The notes below the pieces were generated by a model. That model was not told the origin of the DNA. It did not search any database and was given only the letters and a program-made list of their open reading frames with translations. This document shows positions 26,698-34,946 of a DNA stretch of 64,000 nucleotides, piece by piece; position 1 is the first letter of the stretch, and each line of letters begins with the position of its first letter. Source of the DNA: Pseudomonas sp. MN1F (lineage in GTDB: Bacteria > Pseudomonadota > Gammaproteobacteria > Pseudomonadales > Pseudomonadaceae); the NCBI RefSeq assembly GCF_009391885.1, contig NZ_VZII01000039.1:1-64000 (forward strand), read 5' to 3'. The translations under genes were made by a program, and so were the position numbers.

Positions 26698-27087
26698 ATG
26701 AGCAACGAAAAGTACGAGAAAGGCCTGCAGATCCGCACCCAGGTGCTGGGCGAGGAGTACGTCAACCGCTCGATCCAGAATGCCGACGAGTTCACCAAGC
26801 CATTGCAGGAGCTGGTCACCGAGTATTGCTGGGGCCACGTCTGGGGCCGCGAAGGCCTCTCGCTCAAAGAGCGCAGCATGATAAACTTGGCCATGATTTC
26901 CGCGCTCAACCGGCCCCACGAGCTCAAGTTGCACATTCGCGGCGCATTGCGTAATGGCCTGAGCCGTGAACAGATTCGCGAGATCCTGCTCCAGGTCGGC
27001 ATTTATTGCGGCGTGCCCGCGGCGGTGGACAGCTTCCGCCTGGCCCGCGAAGCGTTCGCTGAAGCCGATGCGGAGTCAACCCGTTAA
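26698..27087 (+). CDS. Carboxymuconolactone decarboxylase-family protein
   Basis: A 129-residue CMD/PcaC-type protein (SLKERSMINLAMISALNRPHELKLHIRGALRNGLSREQIREILLQ). It lacks the CxxC of the AhpD peroxidases, so it resembles the decarboxylase branch. Starts at MSNEKYEKGLQIR with GGAG upstream. A decarboxylation or ring-opening step late in the island's pathway is likely, by inference. Confidence 0.9.
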   Translation: MSNEKYEKGLQIRTQVLGEEYVNRSIQNADEFTKPLQELVTEYCWGHVWGREGLSLKERSMINLAMISALNRPHELKLHIRGALRNGLSREQIREILLQVGIYCGVPAAVDSFRLAREAFAEADAESTR

Positions 27088-27174
27088 CCGCGGGCTGTTC
27101 GAACCCACGCAAGGAGCACCGATGGTTCGGGGTGCTATTGCGGTGGCGGCCGGGCAGCCTCATTCAGAGCGCAC

Positions 27175-27924
27175 TTGATGAAACGCCAGCCTCTCGACGA
27201 CAGCTTCAAGGTCAACCGCAACCCCGTTACCCTGCGCGAAATCGTGCTCGACAAGCTGCGCGGCGCGATCATGAATTTCCACCTGCTGCCAGGCGACCGC
27301 CTGGTCGAGCGCGACCTCTGCGACCGCCTCGGCGTCAGCCGCACCTCGGTCCGTGAAGCCCTGCGCCACCTGGAGTCCGAAGGCCTGGTGGAATTCGCCG
27401 ACGCCAAGGGCCCGCGCGTGGCCATCATCACCCTGGAAGACGCCCGCGACATCTACGAGCTGCGTTGCGTGCTCGAAGGCCTGATCGTGCAGCTGTTCAC
27501 CCTCAACGCCAAGGCCAAGGATATCCGTGCCCTGGAGCGCGCGCTCGAGGTCAACCGCGAAGCCCTGGAGGAAGGCGAGCTGCAGCAGGTGCTGGACTCG
27601 GTACAAGGCTTCTACGACGTGCTCCTGGAAGGCTCCGGCAACCAGGTGGCGGCCCAGCAGCTGCGCCAGCTGCAGGCACGCATCAGCTACCTGCGCGCCA
27701 CCTCGGTGTCGCAGGAAAACCGCCGCGGCGCCAGCAACCGTGAAATGGAAAAGATCGTCGAGGCGATCAAGGGCGGCGACCCGCTGGTGGCCCACCAGGC
27801 CTCGGTCGATCACGTGCGCGCTGCGGCCAAGGTGGCCCTCGACTACCTGCGCCAGAAACAGGACGACAACACCAAGGTGCGCGACATGGTCGAGCCCCTG
27901 GCCATCAAGGATCCACGTATATAA
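27175..27924 (+). CDS. GntR-family (FadR/FCD) regulator of the island
   Basis: A 249-residue GntR regulator. Winged helix at about residues 18-80 (REIVLDKLRGAIMNFHLLPGDRLVERDLCDRLGVSRTSVREALRHLE) and a C-terminal FCD all-helical effector domain. It is the only regulator inside the catabolic block and is co-directed with it. The GGTATACC-centred sites at 21029, 21200 and 23057 suit its family and are its likely operators. Two ATGs in tandem (27175, 27178) leave the exact start open. Confidence 0.9.
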   Translation: MMKRQPLDDSFKVNRNPVTLREIVLDKLRGAIMNFHLLPGDRLVERDLCDRLGVSRTSVREALRHLESEGLVEFADAKGPRVAIITLEDARDIYELRCVLEGLIVQLFTLNAKAKDIRALERALEVNREALEEGELQQVLDSVQGFYDVLLEGSGNQVAAQQLRQLQARISYLRATSVSQENRRGASNREMEKIVEAIKGGDPLVAHQASVDHVRAAAKVALDYLRQKQDDNTKVRDMVEPLAIKDPRI

Positions 27925-27945
27925 AACCCGCATAGGCCGCTGACC

Positions 27946-28509
27946 ATGCCCAACGCCCCGCGCTACTGCCCACACTGCACCACGGAACTGGCCCGGGGCG
28001 TTCCTACCGGCGACACCCACGAACGCCTGCACTGCCCCGGCTGCGGCTATATCCATTACATCAACCCGAAGATCATCGCCGGCTGCATCATCGAGCGCGA
28101 CGGCAAGTACCTGCTGTGCCAGCGCGCCATACCGCCGCGCCCCGGCACCTGGACTTTGCCGGCCGGGTTCATGGAAGCTGGCGAGACCACCGAGCAGGCG
28201 GCCTTGCGCGAGGTGTGGGAAGAAAGCGGCGTACGCGCCGACATCGTCTCGCCCTACTCGATCTTCAGCGTGCCTACAATCTCCGAGGTGTACATCATCT
28301 TCCGCGCCATCGCCACTGAAGAGACCGGCCAGTATGGGCCGGAGACGCTGGCGTACAAGTTCTTCGCACCTGACGAGATTCCCTGGGATGAAATCTATTA
28401 CCCGGCGATCCGGCAGATTCTCGAGCGCTACATCCTTGAGCGCCAGGCCGGGGTGTATGGCATCTACATGGGCAATGACGATACCGGCAAGGTGCACTTC
28501 ATGCGATAA
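27946..28509 (+). CDS. Nudix hydrolase with zinc ribbon (NudC-like)
   Basis: A 187-residue Nudix hydrolase. A C4 zinc ribbon (CPHC and CPGC) precedes an intact Nudix box, GFMEAGETTEQAALREVWEESGV, with all catalytic glutamates. Members hydrolyse NAD(H), ADP-ribose or FAD-like dinucleotides. It follows the GntR gene by 21 bases; whether it belongs to the pathway is unclear. Housecleaning is the safest reading. Confidence 0.9.
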   Translation: MPNAPRYCPHCTTELARGVPTGDTHERLHCPGCGYIHYINPKIIAGCIIERDGKYLLCQRAIPPRPGTWTLPAGFMEAGETTEQAALREVWEESGVRADIVSPYSIFSVPTISEVYIIFRAIATEETGQYGPETLAYKFFAPDEIPWDEIYYPAIRQILERYILERQAGVYGIYMGNDDTGKVHFMR

Positions 28510-28596
28510 GCCCCCCGCCAGCCGTGCATTCTGGGTGCATCCCGAAGGCCTTGAGCAGGAGGACCGGCAGCACACATGGCAAGGAGGCCAGTGAAC

Positions 28597-29211
28597 TCAA
28601 CCCAATTGCCCGGCGATCAAACCCAGGGCCACGGTAATCATCGCCACCCCCGACACCCGCCCGACCATCTTCGCCGCCCCCGGCCGAGTGCTCAGCACCG
28701 CTTTGGCGCCATAACCTACCAGCGAATAGATCACCAGCGAGCTGCACAGGTGCACCAGCCCCAGCAGCAAGATCTGCACCGGCACCGGCCAGCTCGACTG
28801 CGGGTCGGTGAATTGCGGTAACAGGGCCAGGAACAGCAGGAAAACTTTGGGGTTCAGGCCACTGACGCAAAAGCCCTTCAGCGCCCAGCGCGAGCCCGAC
28901 TCCCCTGCGCCATCCTGCCCGGCCGACGGTAATGCCGGGCTCAGCAACAGGTTGCCACCCAACCACAGCAAGTAGCTGCACCCTGCCAGGGTCAGCAAGG
29001 TCAGCGCCAGCGGGTGACCCGCCAGCAGGCTGCCCACCCCTGCCGCCACCACCAGGGTGGCCAGAAAATGCCCCGACAACATGCCCGCCACGGCAGGCAT
29101 CACCCAACGCCCACGCATCCCTGCGGAGATCGCATAGGCCCAGTCGGCACCAGGGGTGATCACGAACAGCATCGACACGGCCCAGAACGCCGTCAGCAGG
29201 CTGATTGCCAC
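28597..29211 (-). CDS. LysE/RhtB-family amino-acid exporter
   Basis: A 204-residue inner-membrane protein with six predicted helices and the family start FVITPGADWAYAISAGMRGR. These proteins export amino acids or derivatives. It is divergent from an Lrp/AsnC regulator at 29323, which probably controls it. Confidence 0.9.
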   Translation of the reverse strand: MAISLLTAFWAVSMLFVITPGADWAYAISAGMRGRWVMPAVAGMLSGHFLATLVVAAGVGSLLAGHPLALTLLTLAGCSYLLWLGGNLLLSPALPSAGQDGAGESGSRWALKGFCVSGLNPKVFLLFLALLPQFTDPQSSWPVPVQILLLGLVHLCSSLVIYSLVGYGAKAVLSTRPGAAKMVGRVSGVAMITVALGLIAGQLG

Positions 29212-29322
29212 TTGAGTCTTCCTTTCACACAGTTGGGGAGGTGAAGAAAGCCTACGGATTCCACCGGGGGATTTTCTTTCGTATATTTCCCCTAACGCAA
29301 CTTTTCTGGAAGATTCTTCTCA

Positions 29323-29775
29323 ATGGACAGAACAGACCGAAAGATCCTTGCCGAGCTGCAAAGAGACGGTCGCCTCTCGGTGACCGAGCTGGCCGACCGC
29401 GTCGGCCTCAGCCTGTCGCCCTGCCATCGGCGCTTGAAGGCGCTGGAGGAGTCCGGCGCCATCCTTGGCTACCACGCGCGCCTGGCGCCCAGCGCCTTGG
29501 GGCTGAATTTTGCCGCGCTGGTGTTCGTCACCCTGCGCGAGGTAACCCGCCAGCCGGTGGCGGATTTCGAGGCAGCGCTGGGCGAGATACCGCAGATCGT
29601 CGAAGCCCAGCGGCTGTTCGGTGACCCGGATTACCTGCTGCATGTGGTGGCCAAGGACTTGCCGGCGTTTCAGAAGCTGTATGACGAGCAGCTGACCAGT
29701 ATTCCCAATGTGAAACGCCTGAGTTCGACCTTGGTGATGAAGGACGTGATCCAGGACCGGGTGCTGCCGATGTAG
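29323..29775 (+). CDS. Lrp/AsnC-family transcriptional regulator
   Basis: A 150-residue Lrp-type regulator: helix-turn-helix at MDRTDRKILAELQRDGRLSVTELADRVGLS, followed by a RAM effector domain (LVFVTLREVTRQ through VKRLSSTLVMKDVI). Divergent from the LysE-family exporter across a 111-bp A/T-rich promoter, the usual arrangement of exporter and amino-acid sensor. Confidence 0.9.
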   Translation: MDRTDRKILAELQRDGRLSVTELADRVGLSLSPCHRRLKALEESGAILGYHARLAPSALGLNFAALVFVTLREVTRQPVADFEAALGEIPQIVEAQRLFGDPDYLLHVVAKDLPAFQKLYDEQLTSIPNVKRLSSTLVMKDVIQDRVLPM

Positions 29776-30067
29776 ATTTTCAACCTGCACTGTTAATGCC
29801 CACGACGCACCAGTGCAGCTCACCCTCTTTAGCGCGGGAGGCCGCAAACCCCTCTACCCCAGGCCCTCCCGCCAACTGGCACCGTCCTTGCTACCGTCCA
29901 CCGCTTAAGCTTTTGTCAGCCTTAGGTTTTTTAAGGTTTATGGGCACATATTTACTAATTTCTCGTTATCCCCGCGCCCCGCATCATCGCTCCAACAAGA
30001 ACGCGTCGCCCTTCGCCGGCACGCATCCGGGCAGCACCCGATGCCCCACCTTGCCTTGGAGTCAGTC

Positions 30068-31480
30068 ATGACCAGTGCAGCCAATTCGGCACCCCTCATA
30101 GAAAAACACACGATCGGCTATGTGCCACCGGAAGACCGCCACGGAAAGGTAAGGGATCTGTTCACACTGTGGTTCGGCGGCAATATCGCGCCGCTGCCCA
30201 TCGTCACCGGCGCGCTGGGCGTGCAGCTGTTTCACCTGAACCTGGTGTGGGGCATCGTCGCCATCCTGGTCGGCCACCTGGTCGGCGGCGTGCTGATGGC
30301 GCTGCACTCGGCCCAGGGCCCGCAGATGGGCATCCCGCAGATGATCCAGAGCCGCGCCCAGTTCGGCACCCTCGGTGCGTTGCTGGTGGTGGTAATCGCC
30401 GGGGTGATGTACATCGGCTTCTTCGCCTCCAACATCGTCCTCGCCGGCAAGTCGCTGCATGGCGTGGTCGAGGCCGTACCGGTGCCAGTGGGCATCGTCA
30501 TCGGTGCGCTGGGGTCGGGCATCATCGGCATCATCGGCTACCGCTTCATCCACGTGCTCAACCGCATCGGCACCTGGGTGCTGGGCATCGGCATCGTGGT
30601 GGGCTTTGGCTACATCTTCAGCCATGTGCAGAGCGACGACTTCCTCACCCGCGGCGGCTTCAACCTGGCCGGCTGGCTGGCCACCGTATCGCTGGCGGCG
30701 CTGTGGCAGATCGCCTTCGCCCCGTACGTGTCGGACTACTCGCGCTACCTGCCGGCCGACGTGAAAGTCAGCTCGACCTTCTGGACCACCTACCTGGGCT
30801 CGGCCCTGGGTTCGAGCCTGTCGTTCATCTTCGGCGCCGTGGCGGTGCTGGCGATCCCGGCTGGCGTAGACACCATGGACGCGGTCAAGCTGGCCACCGG
30901 CACCCTCGGCCCGGTGATGCTGGTGCTGTTCCTGCTCAGCGTGATCAGCCACAACGCCCTCAACCTGTATGGCGCGGTGCTGTCGATCATTACCCTGGTG
31001 CAGACCTTCGCCTACCGCTGGATTCCCACTGCCAAAAGCCGCGCGGTGCTGTCGCTGATCGTGCTGGCGGCCTGCTGCGTGGTGGCGGTGTTCGCCTCGG
31101 CCGACTTCATCGGCCACTTCGTCGACATGGTGCTGGTGCTGCTGGTGGTGCTGGTGCCGTGGACGGCGATCAACCTGATCGACTTCTATGCCATCCACAA
31201 GGGTGACTACGATATCCAGTCGATCTTCAAGGTCGATGGCGGCATCTACGGCCGTTACAACCCGCAGGCGCTGATTGCCTATGCAGTGGGTATCGTGGTG
31301 CAGATTCCTTTCATGAACACGCCGCTGTACGTCGGGCCGATCTCCGAGCACATCAACGGGGCTGACCTGTCGTGGCTGGTAGGACTGGCTGTGACCTCGC
31401 CGCTGTACTGGTGGCTGGCTAGCCGTGACAGTGCCTATCGCCGTCGGCAGACCAGTGCCAAGCTGGCCATGGGGCACTGA
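30068..31480 (+). CDS. NCS1 cytosine/purine-type permease (copy 2)
   Basis: A 470-residue NCS1 symporter paralogous to the one at 19548, with the same loop FAPYVSDYSRYLPADV and FYAIHKGDYDIQSIF segment. The N-terminus MTSAANSAP starts at ATG 30068. Its 292-bp leader has no copy of the GGTATACC palindrome that I can see, so its regulation may differ from copy 1. Substrate likely similar: a nucleobase-like heterocycle. Confidence 0.9.
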   Translation: MTSAANSAPLIEKHTIGYVPPEDRHGKVRDLFTLWFGGNIAPLPIVTGALGVQLFHLNLVWGIVAILVGHLVGGVLMALHSAQGPQMGIPQMIQSRAQFGTLGALLVVVIAGVMYIGFFASNIVLAGKSLHGVVEAVPVPVGIVIGALGSGIIGIIGYRFIHVLNRIGTWVLGIGIVVGFGYIFSHVQSDDFLTRGGFNLAGWLATVSLAALWQIAFAPYVSDYSRYLPADVKVSSTFWTTYLGSALGSSLSFIFGAVAVLAIPAGVDTMDAVKLATGTLGPVMLVLFLLSVISHNALNLYGAVLSIITLVQTFAYRWIPTAKSRAVLSLIVLAACCVVAVFASADFIGHFVDMVLVLLVVLVPWTAINLIDFYAIHKGDYDIQSIFKVDGGIYGRYNPQALIAYAVGIVVQIPFMNTPLYVGPISEHINGADLSWLVGLAVTSPLYWWLASRDSAYRRRQTSAKLAMGH

Positions 31481-31490
31481 TTCACTTGCA

Positions 31491-31526
31491 CCGGCCTCTT
31501 CGCGGGTTCACCCGCGAAGAGGCCGG
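31491..31526. terminator. Long palindrome between convergent genes
   Basis: CCGGCCTCTTCGCGGG pairs with CCCGCGAAGAGGCCGG around TTCA. This P. putida palindrome often lies between convergent genes; no U-run is present, so it is a REP-like or bidirectional termination element. Confidence 0.7.
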
Positions 31527-31543
31527 GACTGGCAACACATCAC

Positions 31544-32845
31544 TCAGAGGTTATAAGCCCGCTCATTGTGCTCAGCCAGGTCCAGCCCCTGCTCTTCCTC
31601 TTCCCGGCTGGCCCGCAGCCCCACAGTCAGCTTGATCGCCCCAAGAATCGCCCAGCTCACCACGAAGCAATAAACAAAGGTGAACGCCACGCCCTTGAGC
31701 TGCACCAGCGCCTGCCCGATCGGTGAAGCCCCTTCTACATACCCGCCCAACGCCGGCGCCGCAAACACCCCGGTCAACACCGCCCCGACCATCCCGCCAA
31801 CCCCATGCAGCCCGAACACATCCAGGCTGTCGTCATACCCCAGCGCCTGCTTCAAGCGGGTCACGGCAAAGAAGCAGATCGCCCCCGTTAGCAAGCCGAT
31901 GACCACCGCACCCAACGGCCCGACAAACGCACAGGCCGGCGTGATCCCCACCAGCCCGGCCAATGCCCCTGAGGCCGCACCCAACGCGGTAGGCCGACCA
32001 TGCATGACCTTCTCGGTCAGCAACCAGCCGACAATCCCGGCACAGGCCGCGACCATGGTCGCCAGCATCACCACCCCTGCCCCTTCGTTGGCCGCGAGCC
32101 CGGAGCCTACGTTGAAGCCGAACCAGCCGACCCACAGCAGCCCCGCGCCGACCAGGGTGAAGCCGAGGTTGTGCGGCGGCATGGCCACCTGCGGGTAACC
32201 CTTGCGCTTGCCCAGCATCAACGCGGCGGCCAATGCCGCTACACCGGAGTTGATGTGCACCGCAGTGCCGCCAGCAAAGTCCAGCACCCCCCAGTTGACC
32301 ATCAGCGCCCCCGGCCCGCCCCACACCATATGGGCGATCGGCGCGTACACCAGGACGAACCAGGCCGCCATGAACAGCAGCGAGGCGCTGAACTTCATGC
32401 GCTCGGCAAAACCACCGGCGATCAGTGCCGGGGTGATGATGGCGAAGGTCAGCTGGAATACCGCGAATACCCCTTCCGGGATGGTGCCGACCAGGCTGTC
32501 GTGGCCGATGTTGAGCATCAGTGCCTTGTCCAACCCGCCGATGAAGCTGTTGAAGGTCAGTTGCCCCTCGACCATGCCGGTGGTGTCCACCACCAGGCTG
32601 TAGCCGAACAGCACCCAAAGGATGCCGATCACCCCGGCCACGGCGAACAGCTGGGTGAACACCGAAAGGAAGTTCTTCGCCCGCACCATGCCGCCATAAA
32701 ACAGCGCCAGGCCCGGGATACACATCATCAGCACAAACATCGCGGCGCAGATCATCCAGGCGGTGTTGCCCGTATCCAGGGCAGGTTCGGCGGCGTAGGC
32801 CAACGGCGTCAACGCGCACAGCACAACAGCTAGGGCAAGCTTCAT
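31544..32845 (-). CDS. amt: Ammonium transporter (Amt family)
   Basis: A 433-residue Amt channel. Signal-like N-terminus MKLALAVVLCALTPLAYAAE, then the 11-helix Amt core with FGGMV-region ALFYGGMVRAKNFLS and the FGFNVGSGLAA and H-containing FGLHGVGGMVGAVLTG motifs. It brings in ammonium (or methylammonium). AGGAG stands 8 bases before ATG 32845. A terminator separates it from the upstream glutamate-synthase-like genes, so it may have its own promoter, but its placement supports a nitrogen-assimilation role for the cluster. Confidence 0.92.
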   Translation of the reverse strand: MKLALAVVLCALTPLAYAAEPALDTGNTAWMICAAMFVLMMCIPGLALFYGGMVRAKNFLSVFTQLFAVAGVIGILWVLFGYSLVVDTTGMVEGQLTFNSFIGGLDKALMLNIGHDSLVGTIPEGVFAVFQLTFAIITPALIAGGFAERMKFSASLLFMAAWFVLVYAPIAHMVWGGPGALMVNWGVLDFAGGTAVHINSGVAALAAALMLGKRKGYPQVAMPPHNLGFTLVGAGLLWVGWFGFNVGSGLAANEGAGVVMLATMVAACAGIVGWLLTEKVMHGRPTALGAASGALAGLVGITPACAFVGPLGAVVIGLLTGAICFFAVTRLKQALGYDDSLDVFGLHGVGGMVGAVLTGVFAAPALGGYVEGASPIGQALVQLKGVAFTFVYCFVVSWAILGAIKLTVGLRASREEEEQGLDLAEHNERAYNL

Positions 32846-32860
32846 GGAGTCACTCCTGTG

Positions 32861-32892
32861 CAAATTAAAACCGCCGGCGCGAAGGCCGGCGG
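32861..32892 (-). terminator. Rho-independent terminator after the glutamate-synthase-like gene
   Basis: CCGCCGGC and GCCGGCGG (32871-32892) form a perfect stem, with AATTAAAA on the + strand giving a U-rich tail for minus-strand transcripts. Confidence 0.8.
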
Positions 32893-32904
32893 TGTCGAGG
32901 TGGA

Positions 32905-34230
32905 TCAGTACTGGGCCTGGCCCGGCACCCAGGCGGTGCCGGCCAGCGGCACCCGGGCCATGGCGGCGGCCTCGACGGTCAGCGCCACCAGGTCCTCGGG
33001 GTCGAGGTTGTGCAGGTGCGACTTGCCGCAGGCACGGGCCATGGTCTGCGCTTCCAGCACCAGCACCCGCAGGTAGTTGGCCAGGCGCCGGCCGGCCTCT
33101 TCCGGGTTCAGGCGCTTGGCCAGTTCCGGGTCCTGGGTGGTGATGCCGGCCGGGTCACGGCCGTTCTGCCAGTCGTCGTAGAAGCCGGCTGCCGAGCCGA
33201 TCTTCTTCAGTTCGCTGTCCAGCCGCGGGTGGTTGTCGCCCAGGGCAATCAGTGCCGCCGTGCCGATCGCCACGGCATCGGCGCCCAGGGCCATGGCCTT
33301 GGCCACGTCGGCCCCGTTGCGGATGCCACCGGAGACGATCAGCTGCACCTTGCGGTGCATGCCCATCTCCTGCAGCGCCTGCACCGCCTGCGGGATGGCC
33401 GGCAGGATCGGGATGCCGACGTGCTCGATGAACACTTCCTGGGTGGCTGCGGTGCCGCCCTGCATGCCGTCGAGCACGATCACGTCGGCGCCGGCCTTAA
33501 CCGCCAGCTTGACGTCGTAGTACGGACGGCTGGCGCCGATCTTCACGTAGATCGGTTTTTCCCAGTCGGTGATTTCGCGGATCTCGGCAATCTTGATCGC
33601 CAGGTCGTCCGGGCCGGTCCAGTCCGGGTGGCGGCAGGCGCTGCGCTGGTCGACACCGATCGGCAAGGTGCGCATGCCGGCGACGCGCTCGGTGACCTTC
33701 ATGCCCAGCAGCATGCCGCCGCCGCCCGGCTTGGCACCCTGGCCGAGGACGATCTCGATGGCGTCGGCCTTGCGCAGGTCATCGGGGTTCATGCCATAGC
33801 GCGATGGCAGGTACTGGTACACCAGGTGCTGCGACTGGCCGCGCTCTTCCGGGGTCATGCCGCCGTCGCCGGTGGTGGTGCTGGTGCCGGCAATGGTCGC
33901 GCCACGGCCCAGGGCCTCCTTGGCGTTGGCCGACAGGGCGCCGAAGCTCATGCCGGCGATGGTCACCGGGATCTTCAGGTGGATCGGCTTCTTGGCAAAG
34001 CGGTTGCCCAGCACCACGTCGGTGCCGCATTTTTCGCGGTAGCCTTCCAGCGGGTAGCGCGACACGCTGGCGCCGAGCAGCAGCAGGTCGTCGAAGTGCG
34101 GCACGCGGCGCTTGGTGCCACCGCCGCGGATGTCGTAGATGCCGGTTTCGGCGGCACGCTGGATTTCCTGGATGGTCAGGCGATCGAAAGTGGCCGACTC
34201 ACGCAGTACCGGGGGGAATTGCTCGCTCAT
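32905..34230 (-). CDS. FMN-binding glutamate-synthase-family protein (GlxD/MgsC-like)
   Basis: A 441-residue alpha/beta-barrel protein matching the FMN domain of glutamate synthase (GMSFGALSANAKEALGRGA, VLGQGAKPGGGGMLLG, GVDQRSACRHPDW, VSGGIRNGADVAKAMALGADAVAIGTAALIALG). After AALIALG the GltB family normally has three cysteines for the 3Fe-4S cluster; here the stretch reads DNHPRLDSELKK to DPAGITTQ and lacks them. It would form the third subunit of a split enzyme with the two genes upstream, as in MgsABC (N-methylglutamate synthase) or GlxBCD. Confidence 0.88.
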   Translation of the reverse strand: MSEQFPPVLRESATFDRLTIQEIQRAAETGIYDIRGGGTKRRVPHFDDLLLLGASVSRYPLEGYREKCGTDVVLGNRFAKKPIHLKIPVTIAGMSFGALSANAKEALGRGATIAGTSTTTGDGGMTPEERGQSQHLVYQYLPSRYGMNPDDLRKADAIEIVLGQGAKPGGGGMLLGMKVTERVAGMRTLPIGVDQRSACRHPDWTGPDDLAIKIAEIREITDWEKPIYVKIGASRPYYDVKLAVKAGADVIVLDGMQGGTAATQEVFIEHVGIPILPAIPQAVQALQEMGMHRKVQLIVSGGIRNGADVAKAMALGADAVAIGTAALIALGDNHPRLDSELKKIGSAAGFYDDWQNGRDPAGITTQDPELAKRLNPEEAGRRLANYLRVLVLEAQTMARACGKSHLHNLDPEDLVALTVEAAAMARVPLAGTAWVPGQAQY

Positions 34231-34245
34231 GGGAATGCTCCTGGA

Positions 34246-34920
34246 TCAGTACGCGCTGGCGTTGTCGACTTTGAAGTTGTACAGCTGGCGGGCCGAACCG
34301 TAGCGTTTGAAATCGGCGGCCTTGTGCGCAAGGCCGGCCTTGTTCAACAGCTCCTGCAGCTCTTGCAGGTGCTCGGCGCGCATCTCTTTCTCGATGCAGT
34401 CCGAGCCCAGCGACTGCACCGAACCCTTGACGTAGATACGCACCTCGTACAGCGAATCGCCCAGTGCATCGCCGGCATCGCCACAGACGACCAAACGCCC
34501 GGCCTGGCCCATGAAGCAGCTCATGTGGCCGATGCTGCCGCCGACCACGATGTCCACGCCCTTCATCGAGATGCCGCAGCGCGCGCCAGCATCACCCTCG
34601 ATCACCAGCAACCCGCCATGGGCGGTGGCGCCAGCGGCCTGGGAGGCACTGCCCTTGACCCGCACCGAGCCAGACATCATGTTCTCGGCCACGCCCACGC
34701 CGACGTTGCCGTGCACGGTGACGCTGGCCTGCTGGTTCATGCCGGCGCAGTAGTAGCCGGCATGGCCTTCGATATCCACCGCCACGGCGGCGTTGATGCC
34801 CACGGCAAGGTTGTGCTTGCCGTCGGGGTGGGTCACCCGCCATTCGTGGTCTTGCACGTCGCCATGCAGGGACTGGTTGAGTACGCGCACCGAGGCGCTG
34901 GAAAGGTCGATCGTCTTCAT
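34246..34920 (-). CDS. GXGXG-domain glutamate-synthase-like subunit (GlxC/MgsB-like)
   Basis: A 224-residue protein corresponding to the C-terminal GXGXG beta-helix domain of glutamate synthase: repeated glycine turns in HGNVGVGVAENMMSGSVRVKG, AHGGLLVIEGDAGARCG and GGSIGHMSCFMGQAGRLVVCGDAGD. GGAG precedes ATG 34920. It lies between the amidotransferase and FMN-barrel genes with gaps of 26 and 15 bases, so the three are one transcription unit. Confidence 0.9.
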   Translation of the reverse strand: MKTIDLSSASVRVLNQSLHGDVQDHEWRVTHPDGKHNLAVGINAAVAVDIEGHAGYYCAGMNQQASVTVHGNVGVGVAENMMSGSVRVKGSASQAAGATAHGGLLVIEGDAGARCGISMKGVDIVVGGSIGHMSCFMGQAGRLVVCGDAGDALGDSLYEVRIYVKGSVQSLGSDCIEKEMRAEHLQELQELLNKAGLAHKAADFKRYGSARQLYNFKVDNASAY

Positions 34921-34946
34921 GAATGTCTCCAGTGATTCGCTGAGGG

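Noticed and set aside
19548..31480. The catabolic island as a standard rut operon
   Set aside because: The monooxygenase is a short LLM protein, rutB is absent and DUF1185 is not RutC. Two NCS1 permeases are present, whereas RutG belongs to the uracil/xanthine permease family.
33010..34935. A 641-codon + strand open frame across the glutamate-synthase-like genes
   Set aside because: Alanine/histidine/glutamine-rich shadow of well-supported minus-strand genes, with no domain visible.
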